A stretch of 64,000 bases of DNA, taken from NCBI GenBank assembly GCA_933207985.1, contig OW240915.1, positions 264,093,918-264,157,917 on the forward strand, read 5' to 3'. Every line of letters starts with the position of its first letter. Within the stretch, counting starts at the first letter, position 1. The DNA comes from Pelobates cultripes (taxonomy: Eukaryota > Chordata > Amphibia > Anura > Pelobatidae). Positions 35,440 through 45,875 of the stretch are shown in pieces. The notes under the pieces were generated by a model. That model was not told the origin of the DNA. It saw nothing but the letters and a program-made list of their open reading frames with translations, and made no database searches. The position numbers were made by a program, and so were the translations under genes.

Positions 35440-36420
35440 TTAGTTGTCTGAGTAACAACGGATTGATGACCCTGACCATGATTTACCCCATGCCACAGCA
35501 GCTGCTACAATGGGGTAGATCTCCCAAAGGGGCTGAAGTGGTGGAAAAATTTCCAAACCTGGATGCCATGGCCAACAGCCCCAAAGCAATTGTTCCCGGT
35601 AGATCGCTGCCAAACCCGTGGTATACGCTGCGTCTGACCATCTGGTTGGAGAAGTGTCAGACAATCCTGGAAGGAACATGCTTTTACCATGCCAAGTGGT
35701 TAAGAAATCCCCCCCCATGTGCAGGTCTGCTGTTGCTGAGGTGTCTAGGCACCTCCTCTGATCGTCATGTTGGAAGTGTGGAAAAAAGGGGAAAGTACTC
35801 TGGATGTGAAAGCGTGGTCTTGTGGTATGATTGGCATGGCAAAATTAAGGAACCTGGTAGGGATTGTAGTTCCTTGTAGTTGTAAGTACTAAGCAGGAGG
35901 TAGTGATTGATTTAGTTGAGAATGTTCCCTATTTGTCTTGTGGTAACTTGCGTGTATGGATGCCGACTCAAGTCATATGCCCAGTAATGCGATGATAGTG
36001 TCTGCGCCTTCTGTTTCATATGGGGTACTGGGACGCCCAAGTGGTCAACCAGACTAAGCTGCCATGAGGCTTCTAGTGAAAAATATGCTTTGAGCAACAA
36101 GAAGTCTTCTAGATAGTGTATGACTGTATTGCCTCTGGATATGTTATCATAACCAGCACAGAGTATCTGCGAATATCGATAGTAGGTTAATCTGTAGCTC
36201 GAAAGTTGAGCAGGGAAAGGATTGCCCAATTTATGCCATGTAAGTGCCAGTGTGTAGGGTAGATGGTAGCTGTTTACTGCGTTGATGATATTGGTCTTAC
36301 TTAACCAAGCTTTAACCCATGCTTGAGTGATAGCTGTAAAGGTAGATCAATGGTGTTGTATAGTAAGAAGGGAGTTGAGACTTGGGGTAGCGGAGGTGTG
36401 TGGTGCCAATAAGTCTATGG
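35440..36420 (-). pseudogene. DIRS B reverse transcriptase / RNase H
   Basis: From the right: GYDNISRGNTVIHYLEDFLL (36104-36115 encodes YLED) is the polymerase active-site block, in which the first Asp of YLDD is Glu. DHLGVPVPHMKQKAQTLSSH follows (near 36010). The RNase H part reads GKSMFLPGLSDTSPTRWSDA, then LWEIYPIVAAAVAWGKSW and CYSDN (35710-35440), with the catalytic Asp residues visible. Frameshifts lie around 35720-35910. Role as in element A. Catalytic loss plus frameshifts indicate an inactive copy. Confidence 0.88.
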
Positions 36421-36429
36421 TTAGTCTTT

Positions 36430-37560
36430 GTTTAAGGGAAGATTCCTTGTGACAATACCAATGTGTGTGTTTGGTGCCATGCTGTAAATGGTGGAGATTG
36501 GAAGACCACTCTGCAAATTTTGGCTATGAGTGTGTTTTCATCCAATGGTTTTGTTGTGCTGACTGTAAGGGAGGGCATGCTATATTCCTTGAAGGTGTGT
36601 TTATGATACCTGTATGGGAGCCCTTTGAAGCTCCAGAGCTTTAGTAAATCTACTACAAGTCTGGAAGGGTGATGAGTCAGTAGTGTTGAAAATGCATTGG
36701 TGTGTACAGATGGTGAGTACGTTATTTGTAAGTTGTATTGGGCCACATGGTTTGTCATGTGCCCTGAACCATTTGAACATATATGCAACAGTCTATATGC
36801 AATGCAACTACTCATATCAATCGTCTCTGGTAGTTCAGAGGTGCTGGTACCTGGAGCCTGAGAGTGCTCGTCCATTTGTTTGGGACAGAACCCCTTCTGT
36901 ATGGGTACCTGCACAAATAAACATCTCTACATATTCCAAATACCAACCCATCCAAGAGATGGTCAGTTCCCGATTTACCTGGAATCCCTGAATCTGACCA
37001 TCACAGATACATCATCATACATATATATGCCTTGCTTCCCCAATGTGCTGGGATCATACGTGCAGGTTTAACATCTTGTGTGTCATAAGAATTGATTGTA
37101 CCAGGTAACCGAGTTTCGGTTGGTGCTGGTTGTACAGTAACGTGAGGCCCAGCCTTGTGAGGGCTGTGGTGACCAACTCGAGATTGCCAGTCTGTCATAA
37201 CATTTTTTGGCTCATGAGTTTATGAGTGAGGCTAGCATAGCCTGGGTGTCACCTGAGTTGATGTAGCTGGGCCTTCCCCTGCTCCGTGTTGTCCGTTGAT
37301 GTATGGAGGAGTTTGAATAACTCTGCTTTCCTTGCTGTAGCAGGGTAGGGGATTTGTCACCTCCTTAGGTCGGTGGTAATGTGTGGGATCGTCCAGGATC
37401 TGATTGCTGCAGGACTAGCAACATCTCCTCTGCTTGAAGGTGTATCAATTCTAGCCGGGGTGCTAGGAAGAGGTGATTCTTCACCATCTTTTGGAGAAAT
37501 ACTTAAAAACAATAAAGATGCAATTATTTGTACCCAGGGTTCTTGTACTGGCTTGCTAGC
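36430..37560 (-). pseudogene. DIRS B ORF1 and start of reverse transcriptase
   Basis: A 160-codon minus-strand frame (36914-36432) contains RLLHICSNGSGHMTNHVAQ, which occupies the zinc-knuckle position of DIRS ORF1 but keeps only some of the Cys/His residues. HHPSRLVVDLLKLWSFKGLP follows, matching the N-terminal reverse-transcriptase block HPSHHLVDFLVNGF of element A. So ORF1's end and the polymerase start lie in one reading frame here. Upstream (37560-36920) only fragments are readable. Likely an RNA-binding gag-like protein. Confidence 0.7.
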
Positions 37561-37579
37561 TAAGCCGTAAGGCGAAACG

Positions 37580-37862
37580 ATTAGGCTTGGTGTTTTTTGG
37601 TGACTGGTGAGGCCCTGCTAGTTGCCAAGTGGCTTGAGAGGCTCTATCTATGCTTGGCGCGAGGGGATTTTGTGTGGCCACCGAACATTGTGGCAGGATG
37701 TTGGCCTCTCGGTGACAGTAACCAGAAAATAGGAAGGGGAGTGACAGGTGAGGCCCTCTCTATGATACAATGCGAGGCGGCTAGCTCACGAGTGGCCCGA
37801 GGGGTGTATGCCTCCGAGTGTGAGGCGGGGTGTTGGCCTCGCGGGACCACTAACCGAAGCAT
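37580..37862 (-). repeat. DIRS B leader tandem repeat
   Basis: Two diverged units, each starting GGTGAGGCCCT, with CTCTATCTATG or CTCTCTATG, a GCGAGGGG or CCGAGGGG block and GTTGGCCTC. Homologous to 27740-28000 in element A. Its strong GGCC/CGAG content contrasts with the AT-rich surroundings. Confidence 0.65.
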
Positions 37863-37870
37863 AATGCAGA

Positions 37871-38464
37871 GAAAAAAGGGGTAATACCTATTGGGCCCTA
37901 GAACCCTAATTGCCAGTACACTATTACTATTCCAGGGAAGGTAAGAGATGGATAACTACGTGAGCAGGTGTATGTACCTGGTAGTATGGTATTGAACCTG
38001 ACAATCCGTATAGGTTTTTTAGTAGTAACTGTAACCTGAATGGATAAAACCGTATGGCATAAGGAAATATGACATAGACCAAGCTTATCTTAATACGTAC
38101 AGTATATGTGAAAAGTAAAGTGCCATGATGTGTAAATATTAAACATCGTAGCCATACTGGTTAAATATGTATCAATCTTAACCCATTAAGTGCCGTATGT
38201 ACAAGTGAAAATGTGGTCTGTCCCCACCTTGTATGTTGTATGTCCCCTTGCTAGGGGAAAGTCTGTTGCGTGAGCAGCGTGCTGTGAAAAATGTATGTGA
38301 ACTATATTACCAGTTACGTATATACAGACGCGTCTGCTACTGTGTAATAATATATGTATTTATACCTGATGTTGATATAGTGCTTGCTATGTGAATAATA
38401 TATGTATTTATACCTGATGTTGATATAGTGCTTGCTATGTGAATTGTTGTATGTCTTATTGAAT
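37871..38464. other. Unassigned, with a 50-bp direct duplication
   Basis: GTATTTATACCTGATGTTGA occurs at 38356 and again at 38406 with following bases conserved, a tandem duplication of about 50 bp. Nothing else recognised. Confidence 0.5.
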
Positions 38465-38766
38465 GGTAGGGGTCAGTGAACATGGTGTTGCAAAATGCAA
38501 GTGCACTGGAGATCTGCCGAGTGCCCTATAGGTGGCAGTGTAGTTGGATACTGATTGGTATGTGAAATGTTGTTTGTCTGTTGACCTATAGGTGTCAGTG
38601 TTTTGGTGTTTGTAAAACCCCATGAAAATTGTCAATGTACTTGACAGACCTGTAGGTGGCAGTGTTGATAGAACCACTGTTGGTCTTGATGTGAAATGTA
38701 AATTATTGTGAATTAAACCTGAATTTGAGCCCGTGCTGGAGTTTCATTTATGGTTTATGGTTATGT

Positions 38767-38846
38767 TTAACCCCGTAAGGACCAAACTTCTGGAATAAAA
38801 GGGAATCATGACACGTCACACATGTCTTGTGTCCTTAAGGGGTTAA
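38767..38846. mobile_element. 80-bp MITE, copy 1
   Basis: TTAACCCCGTAAGGACC at the left and CCTTAAGGGGTTAA at the right form inverted ends with TTAA on each side. The middle reads CAAACTTCTGGAATAAAAGG. Same length as the copy at 38960. Too short to encode anything; must be mobilised by another element's enzyme. Confidence 0.75.
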
Positions 38847-38959
38847 AACAATCTTATGTGTAATTTATATTGGCTGGTAAATTGTATATGACATGTGAAG
38901 ACAGTTTTGCTGTTGACCAGTAGGGGTCATAAATGCTGATTGTATGGTAAAAATACCCT

Positions 38960-39039
38960 TTAACCCCTTAAGGACCAAACTTCTGGAATAAAAGGGAATC
39001 ATGATATGTCACACATGTCATGTGTCCCTAAGGGGTTAA
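38960..39039. mobile_element. 80-bp MITE, copy 2
   Basis: TTAACCCCTTAAGGACC ... CCCTAAGGGGTTAA, 80 bp, only a few differences from the copy at 38767. Both lie in the older portion of the tandem array. Confidence 0.75.
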
Positions 39040-40548
39040 TCCTACCGTATGACAGATAGGAGTCAGTATAAAAGCGAAAATGCTGTAGTTAGTTTGTTTG
39101 CTTATGAAGTGAAATAAAGTCTGAGAAGACTGTAGTATACCGATTGACCGGTAGGGGTCAGCATGTAGGCGAAAATGCCGTGGTTCGTTGGTTTGTACAT
39201 GAAATGCAATAATGTCTGAGAAGCCTGTAGTACACTGAATGACCGGTAGGTGTAAGTGTGTAGGTAAAAATGCAGTGGTTTATTGTTTTGTACACGAAAA
39301 GCAATAATGTCTAAGAAGCCTGTAGTACACCGAATGACTGATAGGGGTCAGTATGTAGGTGAAAAATGCAGTGGTTTGTTGGTTTGTACATAAAATGCAA
39401 TAATTTCTGAGAAGCCTGTAGTACACAGAATGACTGGTAGGTGTCAGTGTGTAGGTGAAAATGCAGTGGTTTATTGTTTTGTACATGAAAAGCAATAATG
39501 TCTAAGAAGCCTGTAGTACACCGAATGACTGATAGGGGTCAGTGTGTAGGTGAAAAATTAAGTGGTTTGTTGGTTTGTACCTGAAATGCAATAATGTCGG
39601 AGAAGCCTGTAGTACACAGAATGACCGGTAGGGGTCAGTGTGTAGGCGCAAATGCAGTGGTTCGTTGATTTGTACATGAAATGCGATAATGTCTAAGAAG
39701 CCTGTAGTCCACCGAAAGACCAGTAGGGGTCAGTGTGTAGGTGTAAATGCAGTGGTTTATTGGTTTGTACATGAAAATGCAAACAACGCCTAAGAAGCCT
39801 GTAGTACACCAAATGACCAATAGGGGTCAGTGTGTAGGTGAAAAATGCGGTGGTTCGTTGGTTTGTACATAAAATGCAATAATTTCTGAGAAGCCTGTAG
39901 TACACAGAATGACTGGTAGGTGTCAGTGTGTAGGTGAAAATGCAGTGGTTTATTGTTTTGTACATGAAAAGCAATAATTTCTAAGAAGCCTGTAGTACAC
40001 CGAATGACTGATAGGGGTCAGTGTGTAGGTGAAAAATTAAGTGGTTTGTTGGTTTGTACCTGAAATGCAATAATGTCGGAGAAGCCTGTAGTACACCGAA
40101 TGACCGGTAGGGGTCAGTGTGTAGGCAAAGATGCAGTGGTTCGTTGGTTTGTACATGAAATGCGATAATGTCTAAGAAGTCTGTAGTACACCCAAAGACC
40201 AGTAGGGGGTTTAAACGAATGATATGCATGAACATGCAATGGTTTTAGAACAGACTTAGACAAAATGCAGCAGTAAAGTGAGGACCTGACCCTTGCATGG
40301 TGCCGTGGGACTGATGCCTGGCGTAATGGGTAGGTCAACTTACGGTTTGTGAGTCACTTGGACACCATCCACAGCGATAGATTGAAGAAAGAAGGTGGTA
40401 GGCCGGAAAAGCCTGTGGCTGGATTCCTGACACAGCTCAGCTTAGAAAACCTCATGGAGTAATCAGGTAAAATGGCGTCTGGATGACCCGGAAGTGGAAA
40501 TCATTCTGATGCTGACCTCAAGCGATATGAGTCAGGTAAGGGGTGTCC

Positions 40549-40556
40549 CTTATATA
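40549..40556 (-). promoter_or_regulatory. TATA-like box, possible DIRS B promoter
   Basis: Minus strand reads CCCCTATATAAGGGACACC (40541-40560 region). A minus-strand promoter here would transcribe leftward through the tandem array into DIRS B. Inferred only. Confidence 0.35.
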
Positions 40557-40560
40557 GGGG

Positions 40561-41122
40561 AGTGAATTAATTTAAGCCCCTCCCACAAATACAGGCAAAA
40601 CTGCCTTAATACATATATATATATATTCTGCTTTCCAATAAAAAACATTTCTATATTTTGGAACACAGCAGGTACCCATTGTTGTACTTTTTTTAATCAT
40701 TCATAAATCTGTTTTTTAAAGATTAAGAAATGATAACTAAGTACTTTTCTATTTATCGCTTTAGATTCTTGATGTGTTTTTGTTAGATTCAAACTGTGTC
40801 TTTGTTTACTGTCGGAGGTCCTCCTGCAGGGGGATTCTCATAAACGCCAGTGTGGCATCAATAAAAGTTATTCCTGTTACACCCTTCATGAAGTCTAGAC
40901 CCATGTTTGGGGAATATTTTACTTGCTGGGGAGAATCATCTTAGAAGCTGCATTCATCTACACTATTCCTCTACCTCCTAACTGCAGTTATAATCACTTA
41001 TGCTCAGCTATTGGGAAAGGAATAGAAGACCGCAGTACCATAACCACTGCAGGTCATAACACTAATCCCATACCCAACCATCCTCATGTGGTACACTTAA
41101 ACTCTGCAGAATCCATAAATCA
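40561..41122. other. Unassigned sequence
   Basis: A short TA run at 40614-40626. CTCTGCAGAATCCATAAATCATTGATCTGCAGAG (two arms, 41101-41134) forms a small hairpin at the left edge of the L2-like LINE. Confidence 0.4.
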
Positions 41123-42620
41123 TTGATCTGCAGAGTTTTCTATTTAAACCCAACCGCTCCTCTTTCCAATCTAAACTACCTTGTGTCTTTCTTACTGCTC
41201 CACTGGCTACTCTGGTCCCTTATAGAACATTCCTCAGCCTGGCTTCTTCACTTCCTGTCCTCTGGCATTTCCTCTATTATCTTTGGAGACTCTAACATTG
41301 TTATAGATGCACTGGTTAGCTTTAATGCTTCTAAATGTCATTTGATTCTATAACCGTCCTCTTGCCAATCTCAACTACCTCGTGTCTTTCTATAGCAACT
41401 CTACCCTCTCAATTACACTAGATACACTATGTCCACTCACTGGCCACCTTGCCATTCAATCTAAATGCCGATTCTGGCATACAAAATCCATCCAATATCT
41501 CCATAGGTGGTCGATGGTCATGGAACGTTACTGGAGGAAGTCTCATAGTATGGCTGACTTCTTTCACTACAAAGTTATGTCATGTTCCTACAGTTGTGCC
41601 CTCCTTCAAACAAAACACATTTCACCTCCCTCCTCTCTAAGTTCTTGCACGGCCCACAATGCTCTTAATAACTTTTAATTCACTAATGCACCCCACTTCA
41701 CCTGATCTATATACTGATCTCACTGCTGTCAATTTTACATCCCTTTTTCACAGAAAAGATCTACAACATCTAAAAAGTAATTGGTCTACTCACTGCTCTC
41801 CTCAACTGTCTAACACTTTGCCCAGCCTACTACTCTACACTTTGTATCTTCTCTCCAGTTTTGGAAGAGAAGGTTTCTGAGCTTCTCCGTTCTTCCCGAT
41901 CACTTATGTTCCCTTGATTTAATTACCTTGTACCATACTCCCATTTGTGACTGTCCCATCTTTTACTAAAATCTCCAATCTCTCTCTTGGCATTTCCACC
42001 CATCTTTCAATCATGCACTGATCATGTTCATTGAAAAAAAACTTGTCTTGACCCAGATGCTTTGCCTAGCTATTGTTCTATCTCTCTTATTACCTTTGCC
42101 TACAAGTTCCTTGAAAGTCTTGTCTATACATGAACTCCAACTCTGTACTTGACCTGCTTTAAGGTGACGTTCCACAAAGAATGCCTTGAACAAAGTGATT
42201 AATGGCTTAGTGATAGCAAACTCCTGATGCCATTTTCACTGTAATTCACTACTTATGCTTCTTGATCTTTCTGCCACTTTAAAAGCTTTTTCTCACCAGC
42301 TTCTCTTCCTCATTCTTCGCTACCTTGACCTCAGTAACACTGCTCTTTCCTATCTCTCTAGCCACACTTTCAATGGGATCAATTTATAATGGGATCCTTT
42401 TAGGTTAAAGGATCTATCATATCCTCTACCCCGCAGGCACATTGTCTTGATGTGCTCTTTGACTTGGGCATCTTCTTCACTGCTTACATAAAAGGTCCCT
42501 AGATTGCCGCTCTACAGTCCATAATGAATTCCTCTGCTAGACTCATTTATCTTACATCTCACAACTCTCGAGCAACACTCCTTTCTCAATCTCTATACTG
42601 GCTTTCTGTTTCATTTTGGT
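41123..42620 (+). pseudogene. L2-like LINE reverse transcriptase, badly decayed
   Basis: Blocks appear in order on the plus strand despite many shifts. IIFGDSNI near 41280 recalls the endonuclease GDFN. CLDPDALPSYCSISLITFAY (about 42048) followed by KFLESLVY matches the usual NYRPISLLPFxSKxLE block. VINGLVIAN (42200) and LLDLSATLKAFSHQLL (about 42260-42305) match the motif A region. IMNSSARLIYLTSHNSRATL and LYWLSV (42523-42610) match the post-polymerase C-terminal region. These phrases are typical of L2/Jockey-group LINEs. No frame exceeds about 100 codons; it is an old copy. Confidence 0.75.
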
Positions 42621-43786
42621 TATCATTGGATCCTAAACTTTCACCTACAGTAATATCTGCTACCAAAACTCCATTTGTTAACACTAAATCTAGTGTGGCC
42701 TCCTTACGAGTTGGCTCCTCAACGACCTGTTGTAGAGATAATCCCAGTAGGGAGTTTGGAATATGTGTGTTCCTGGCACAAGCAGCTATTTTGATTTTCC
42801 AGTTCACATCAGGAAGATTAAAGTCACACGTGATGATAACTTCCCCCTTCATGGTCATTTTAGCTATTTCCTCAACTAGTAGATTATATAACTCTTCTAT
42901 TTGTCCTGAGGGCCTATAAATAACACATACATGAGTTACTGTGTTATTACCAAGTTCTGACGTAACCCAAACTGACTGATGTTCACCTTACTAACTTTTA
43001 TTAGGCAAAATTTTATGCTAACCTTCACATACAGGGTTGCAACTCCCCATTCCCTGCCTTCCCTGTCTTTTCTAAATAAAGTATACCATGGTATTGCTAG
43101 GTCCCAGTTGATTTTCTCATTATACCATGTCTCAGGAACAGTGACTATATCTACATTCTCAGTTGCCATTATTGAAACAAGTTCTGGATCTTTTACCATA
43201 AAGCATTTGAATACATGACTCTGAGCTTATCATTTTTTAACACACTTGCTACAGGCACTTTCTGTTCTTGTTTTAGGGTCATTTGGATTGATGTTTTATT
43301 ACCCTTTTGCCCCCTTTCTTGTTTAAATATGTTCTACCAAAACCTCTGAACCGCTCACTGAGAACATTTGTTCCCTTTTGAGAAAGATGCAAACCATCTT
43401 TTTTGTACAGTTTATTTCAATTGCAAATAGAACTACCATGAGAAATGAAGCCAATTCCTTGCTCCCAACACCATTCACCAAGCCACAAGTTACATCAAGT
43501 ACATACAATTCCCCTTCCTGCTTTTCTTGCTTAACCATATTACATATATGTCTCCTGTCTCTGCAAGCAGTAGCTTCACATCTCTTATGATAGACTCCAA
43601 CAAAACCTGCTTTCTATCAGGCTTCACCTTTTTGTCATTGGCTGCAGTGTTGCACAGCTTACACATAGAGGATGGTGGTTCCACAAACTCGGTGCCTGAG
43701 CCTGTCTCTATAACACCATTACACTCTGAAAGTTCTGAAAATAAATTATGTAGAGCCACAGACTGTGCAATATGCCTTTTATCCAT
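42586..43786 (-). pseudogene. CR1/Rex1-type LINE, ORF1 and endonuclease part
   Basis: From right to left on the minus strand: a helical N-terminal piece (43786-43490), then GIGFISHGSSIC and KKDGLHLSQKGTNVLSERF (about 43450-43350), the esterase-like ORF1 domain of CR1-group LINEs. Next comes the endonuclease, with ELVSIMATENVDIVTVPETW (catalytic Glu in ETW, near 43130), FRKDREGREWGVATLYVK and, after a shift, EVIITCDFNLPDVNW (GDFN reads CDFN), LQQVVEEPTRKEATLDLVLT and GESLGSNDNQ (SDH reads NDN). The reverse transcriptase is missing; the copy meets the L2-like LINE head-on at about 42600. Confidence 0.82.
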
Positions 43787-43959
43787 ACCTGTACAGGATC
43801 CTACCAGATCCTACAGTAATCCATCTGCCATTCCTAGGCTGTCTCTTTGATAGAGGCTTTGCAAAAGTCCAGGAGTTTGTTTAACGGATAATTTACACAT
43901 CTTAGACTTCAAAAATACAATCTCCTGCTGCAATATAGAGAACTGTCTACAGATTAGAC

Positions 43960-44110
43960 AGCATCCAAATCTCCAAAAAGTGTAATTTCCCTGAACATAG
44001 ACGAACGCAGCAGAGCAGTGAATCCCTCAAATCCTCACGATGGCTTGCACTTACCCCCATGCTGGTCGTAAGTGCAAGTTGTCGTAAAACTGGTAGGTCA
44101 TAAAATGAGA
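43960..44110. repeat. Palindromic fragment related to 45371-45875
   Basis: CGATGGCTTGCACTTACC and GTAAGTGCAAGTTGTCG form inverted arms (44038-44086). The GAACATAGACGAACGCAGCAG text matches the 45371 element, so this is a partial copy. Confidence 0.55.
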
Positions 44111-45370
44111 ACCACCTTTATCCAGATCATGTAATTCCCTCAATTTCCTCTATGTGTTTGTCCCTCATGCTTTTAGATCGTCATTTGGGCTTGGCCCACT
44201 TCACCTACACTTCCTGAATGTCAAATGTGTTTTGGTTGAATTGTTTGTCCTGTGTTACCTATTGTACAGTGTGCCAAAATACGTTGGCACTATATAAATA
44301 ATTGTAATCTTGGTAATATGTTTGCAGCAAAGACACATCATTGTGTACTTCTCGCACACTGCACAGAAACATTATATCTGTACTTACTAAAACATCAAAT
44401 GACCACTGACACAATGCATCTTAATTGGTCACAATTAAGCAAGAGCCAGATAGATTATGGCTTCTATTTAAATCTCAACTACTATTGAAAAACAAAATCA
44501 ATAGCAACTGAACCTTCACAAGCAATATTACTTATCAACTTTACTGCTTAATTGCTTAAGTCTCCTCTAAAATTAGTTTCTATAAACTATAAATGCATTA
44601 GATACACAGCAAGCAAAATATATACTTATCAGACAGTTTCCATAGAGAAAACACAAATTCAGATTGATTATCAATTATATGATGCATTTCATAACTTGCA
44701 TCTGTGTATCATAATATACAGAATATCATTTTGATATCATCACCTCTTAACCTGAAATTGAAAAAACTTATAGAACTGCCTCAAAATGTACCTCCTGTGG
44801 ATTGTTTGGGTTGAACTGGATAGTAGTTGGCCTTTCCTAAGTATTCTTTTAGTACTTGCTTGCAGAGATCCCATGTGATTTCTTGCGGCATCACTATTCA
44901 ATGAGTAAGTTTCTCCTGAAAATATTTGTACTAAGAACTAAATTGCATCTTGTTTAATCAAAAGTTAAATAGAATAATTACAGTGGTAAATGTGTCCTGG
45001 ATTACCGTACAGTTTTTGTAATAAACAAGTAATATCAATGTTTAATCATTGCATAACAATTTATTATAACACAAATATATTTTTTATTTTCATATTTTAA
45101 AAATGTTATACAATTACTTAAATAGATCTTCTAAATATTGTGATGAATTGCAAAGTTAAGTGGTGTACAGAGGTCTTACAAAGGTTCAGATTAAGTATTA
45201 TTATCCGAATAAATTTGAATCCCCCTTCAGTCACCTTCTTGTTCAGACAATATTACATTTACCTTTACATCCAATCGAACTGCCATGTTTCAATACCAAC
45301 ATTTCTTTACACATAATAGCTTAATAAACACTTGACTTCCTGGGTAGCAAGTATATGAATTTCTATATAC
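44111..45370. other. AT-rich unique sequence
   Basis: No gene or repeat recognised. Short frames at 44252 and 44552 look random. Confidence 0.5.
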
Positions 45371-45875
45371 AGGTGGTCCACATTTTACAACATACCTGTT
45401 TTATGATGGCTCGCACTTACAACCAGCTCTCTTGCGTCGGGGTAAGTGTGAGCCATCGTGGGGATTAGAGGGAATCACTGCTCTGCTGTGTTCATCTATG
45501 TTCGGGGAAATTTCCCCAAGCATAGCCGAACACACCAGAGCAGGGAATCCGTCTAATCTATGTTTGAAAATTTCAGAATATCTGCAGGTTCAACTCTACA
45601 GTAGTTCAGAAATATCCGAACATAGTGGTGCGTTCATCTATGTTCAGGGAAATTTACCCAAAAATATAATACATGTGCACCAGAGCAGGGAATCCCTTAA
45701 ATCTATGTCCAGGGAAATTTCCCCGAACATAGATTAGAGGGATTTCTGCTCCAGTGCGTTTGTTTATAGACAAGTGCATCAGAGCAGGGAATCCCTCAAC
45801 TCCTCACTTACCGACCAATTCATTCTACGACCGGGTCATAAGAACAGAACCCGGTCAGTAAGTAAGAAGTACCTA
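45371..45875. mobile_element. Palindrome-rich non-autonomous element
   Basis: Begins CAGGTGGTCCACATTTTAC. GATGGCTCGCACTTAC and GTAAGTGTGAGCCATC (45405-45460) form one hairpin. GTTCGGGGAAATTTCCCC with CATAGCCGAACACACCAGAG forms others, repeated three times with CAGAGCAGGGAATCC. The right part GACCGGGTCATAAGAACAG mirrors the TACGACC-type left wording. Termini and target duplication are not certain. A hAT-type origin is plausible from the CAGGTGG start. Confidence 0.55.

Larger units (their letters stand above)
34342..37870 (-). mobile_element. DIRS-type retrotransposon B (coding part)
   Basis: Same gene order and strand as element A: leader repeat (37862-37580), ORF1, reverse transcriptase/RNase H, recombinase, terminal segment GTGGTGTGCCGATACCGACG with GTAGGCCTGTAAATAAAGAG (34415-34465). 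The sequences are clearly diverged from A, so this is a related family or subfamily. A TATA box on the same strand at 40549 and the intervening tandem array may belong to its 5' end, which would make the element about 6.2 kb; this is not settled. Confidence 0.9.
38465..40210. repeat. Tandem array, 96-bp unit, with CTCF-like motif per unit
   Basis: From 39130 the unit is about 96 bp: TGTAGTACACCGAATGACCG, then GTAGGGGTCAGTGTGTAGG, GCAGTGGTTTGTTGGTTTG, TACATGAAATGCAATAATG and TCTGAGAAGCC; about 11 copies to 40210. Older, shorter-spaced copies (about 60 bp) begin at 38465. Each unit has a GTAGGGGTCAG or GTAGGTGGCAG motif; I count 18. Units at 39358-39840 and 39840-40210 match best at a distance of 479 bp, i.e. 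five units. Because 96 is a multiple of three, long minus-strand frames arise, but they look incidental. Two 80-bp MITEs sit in the older part. Confidence 0.9.
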
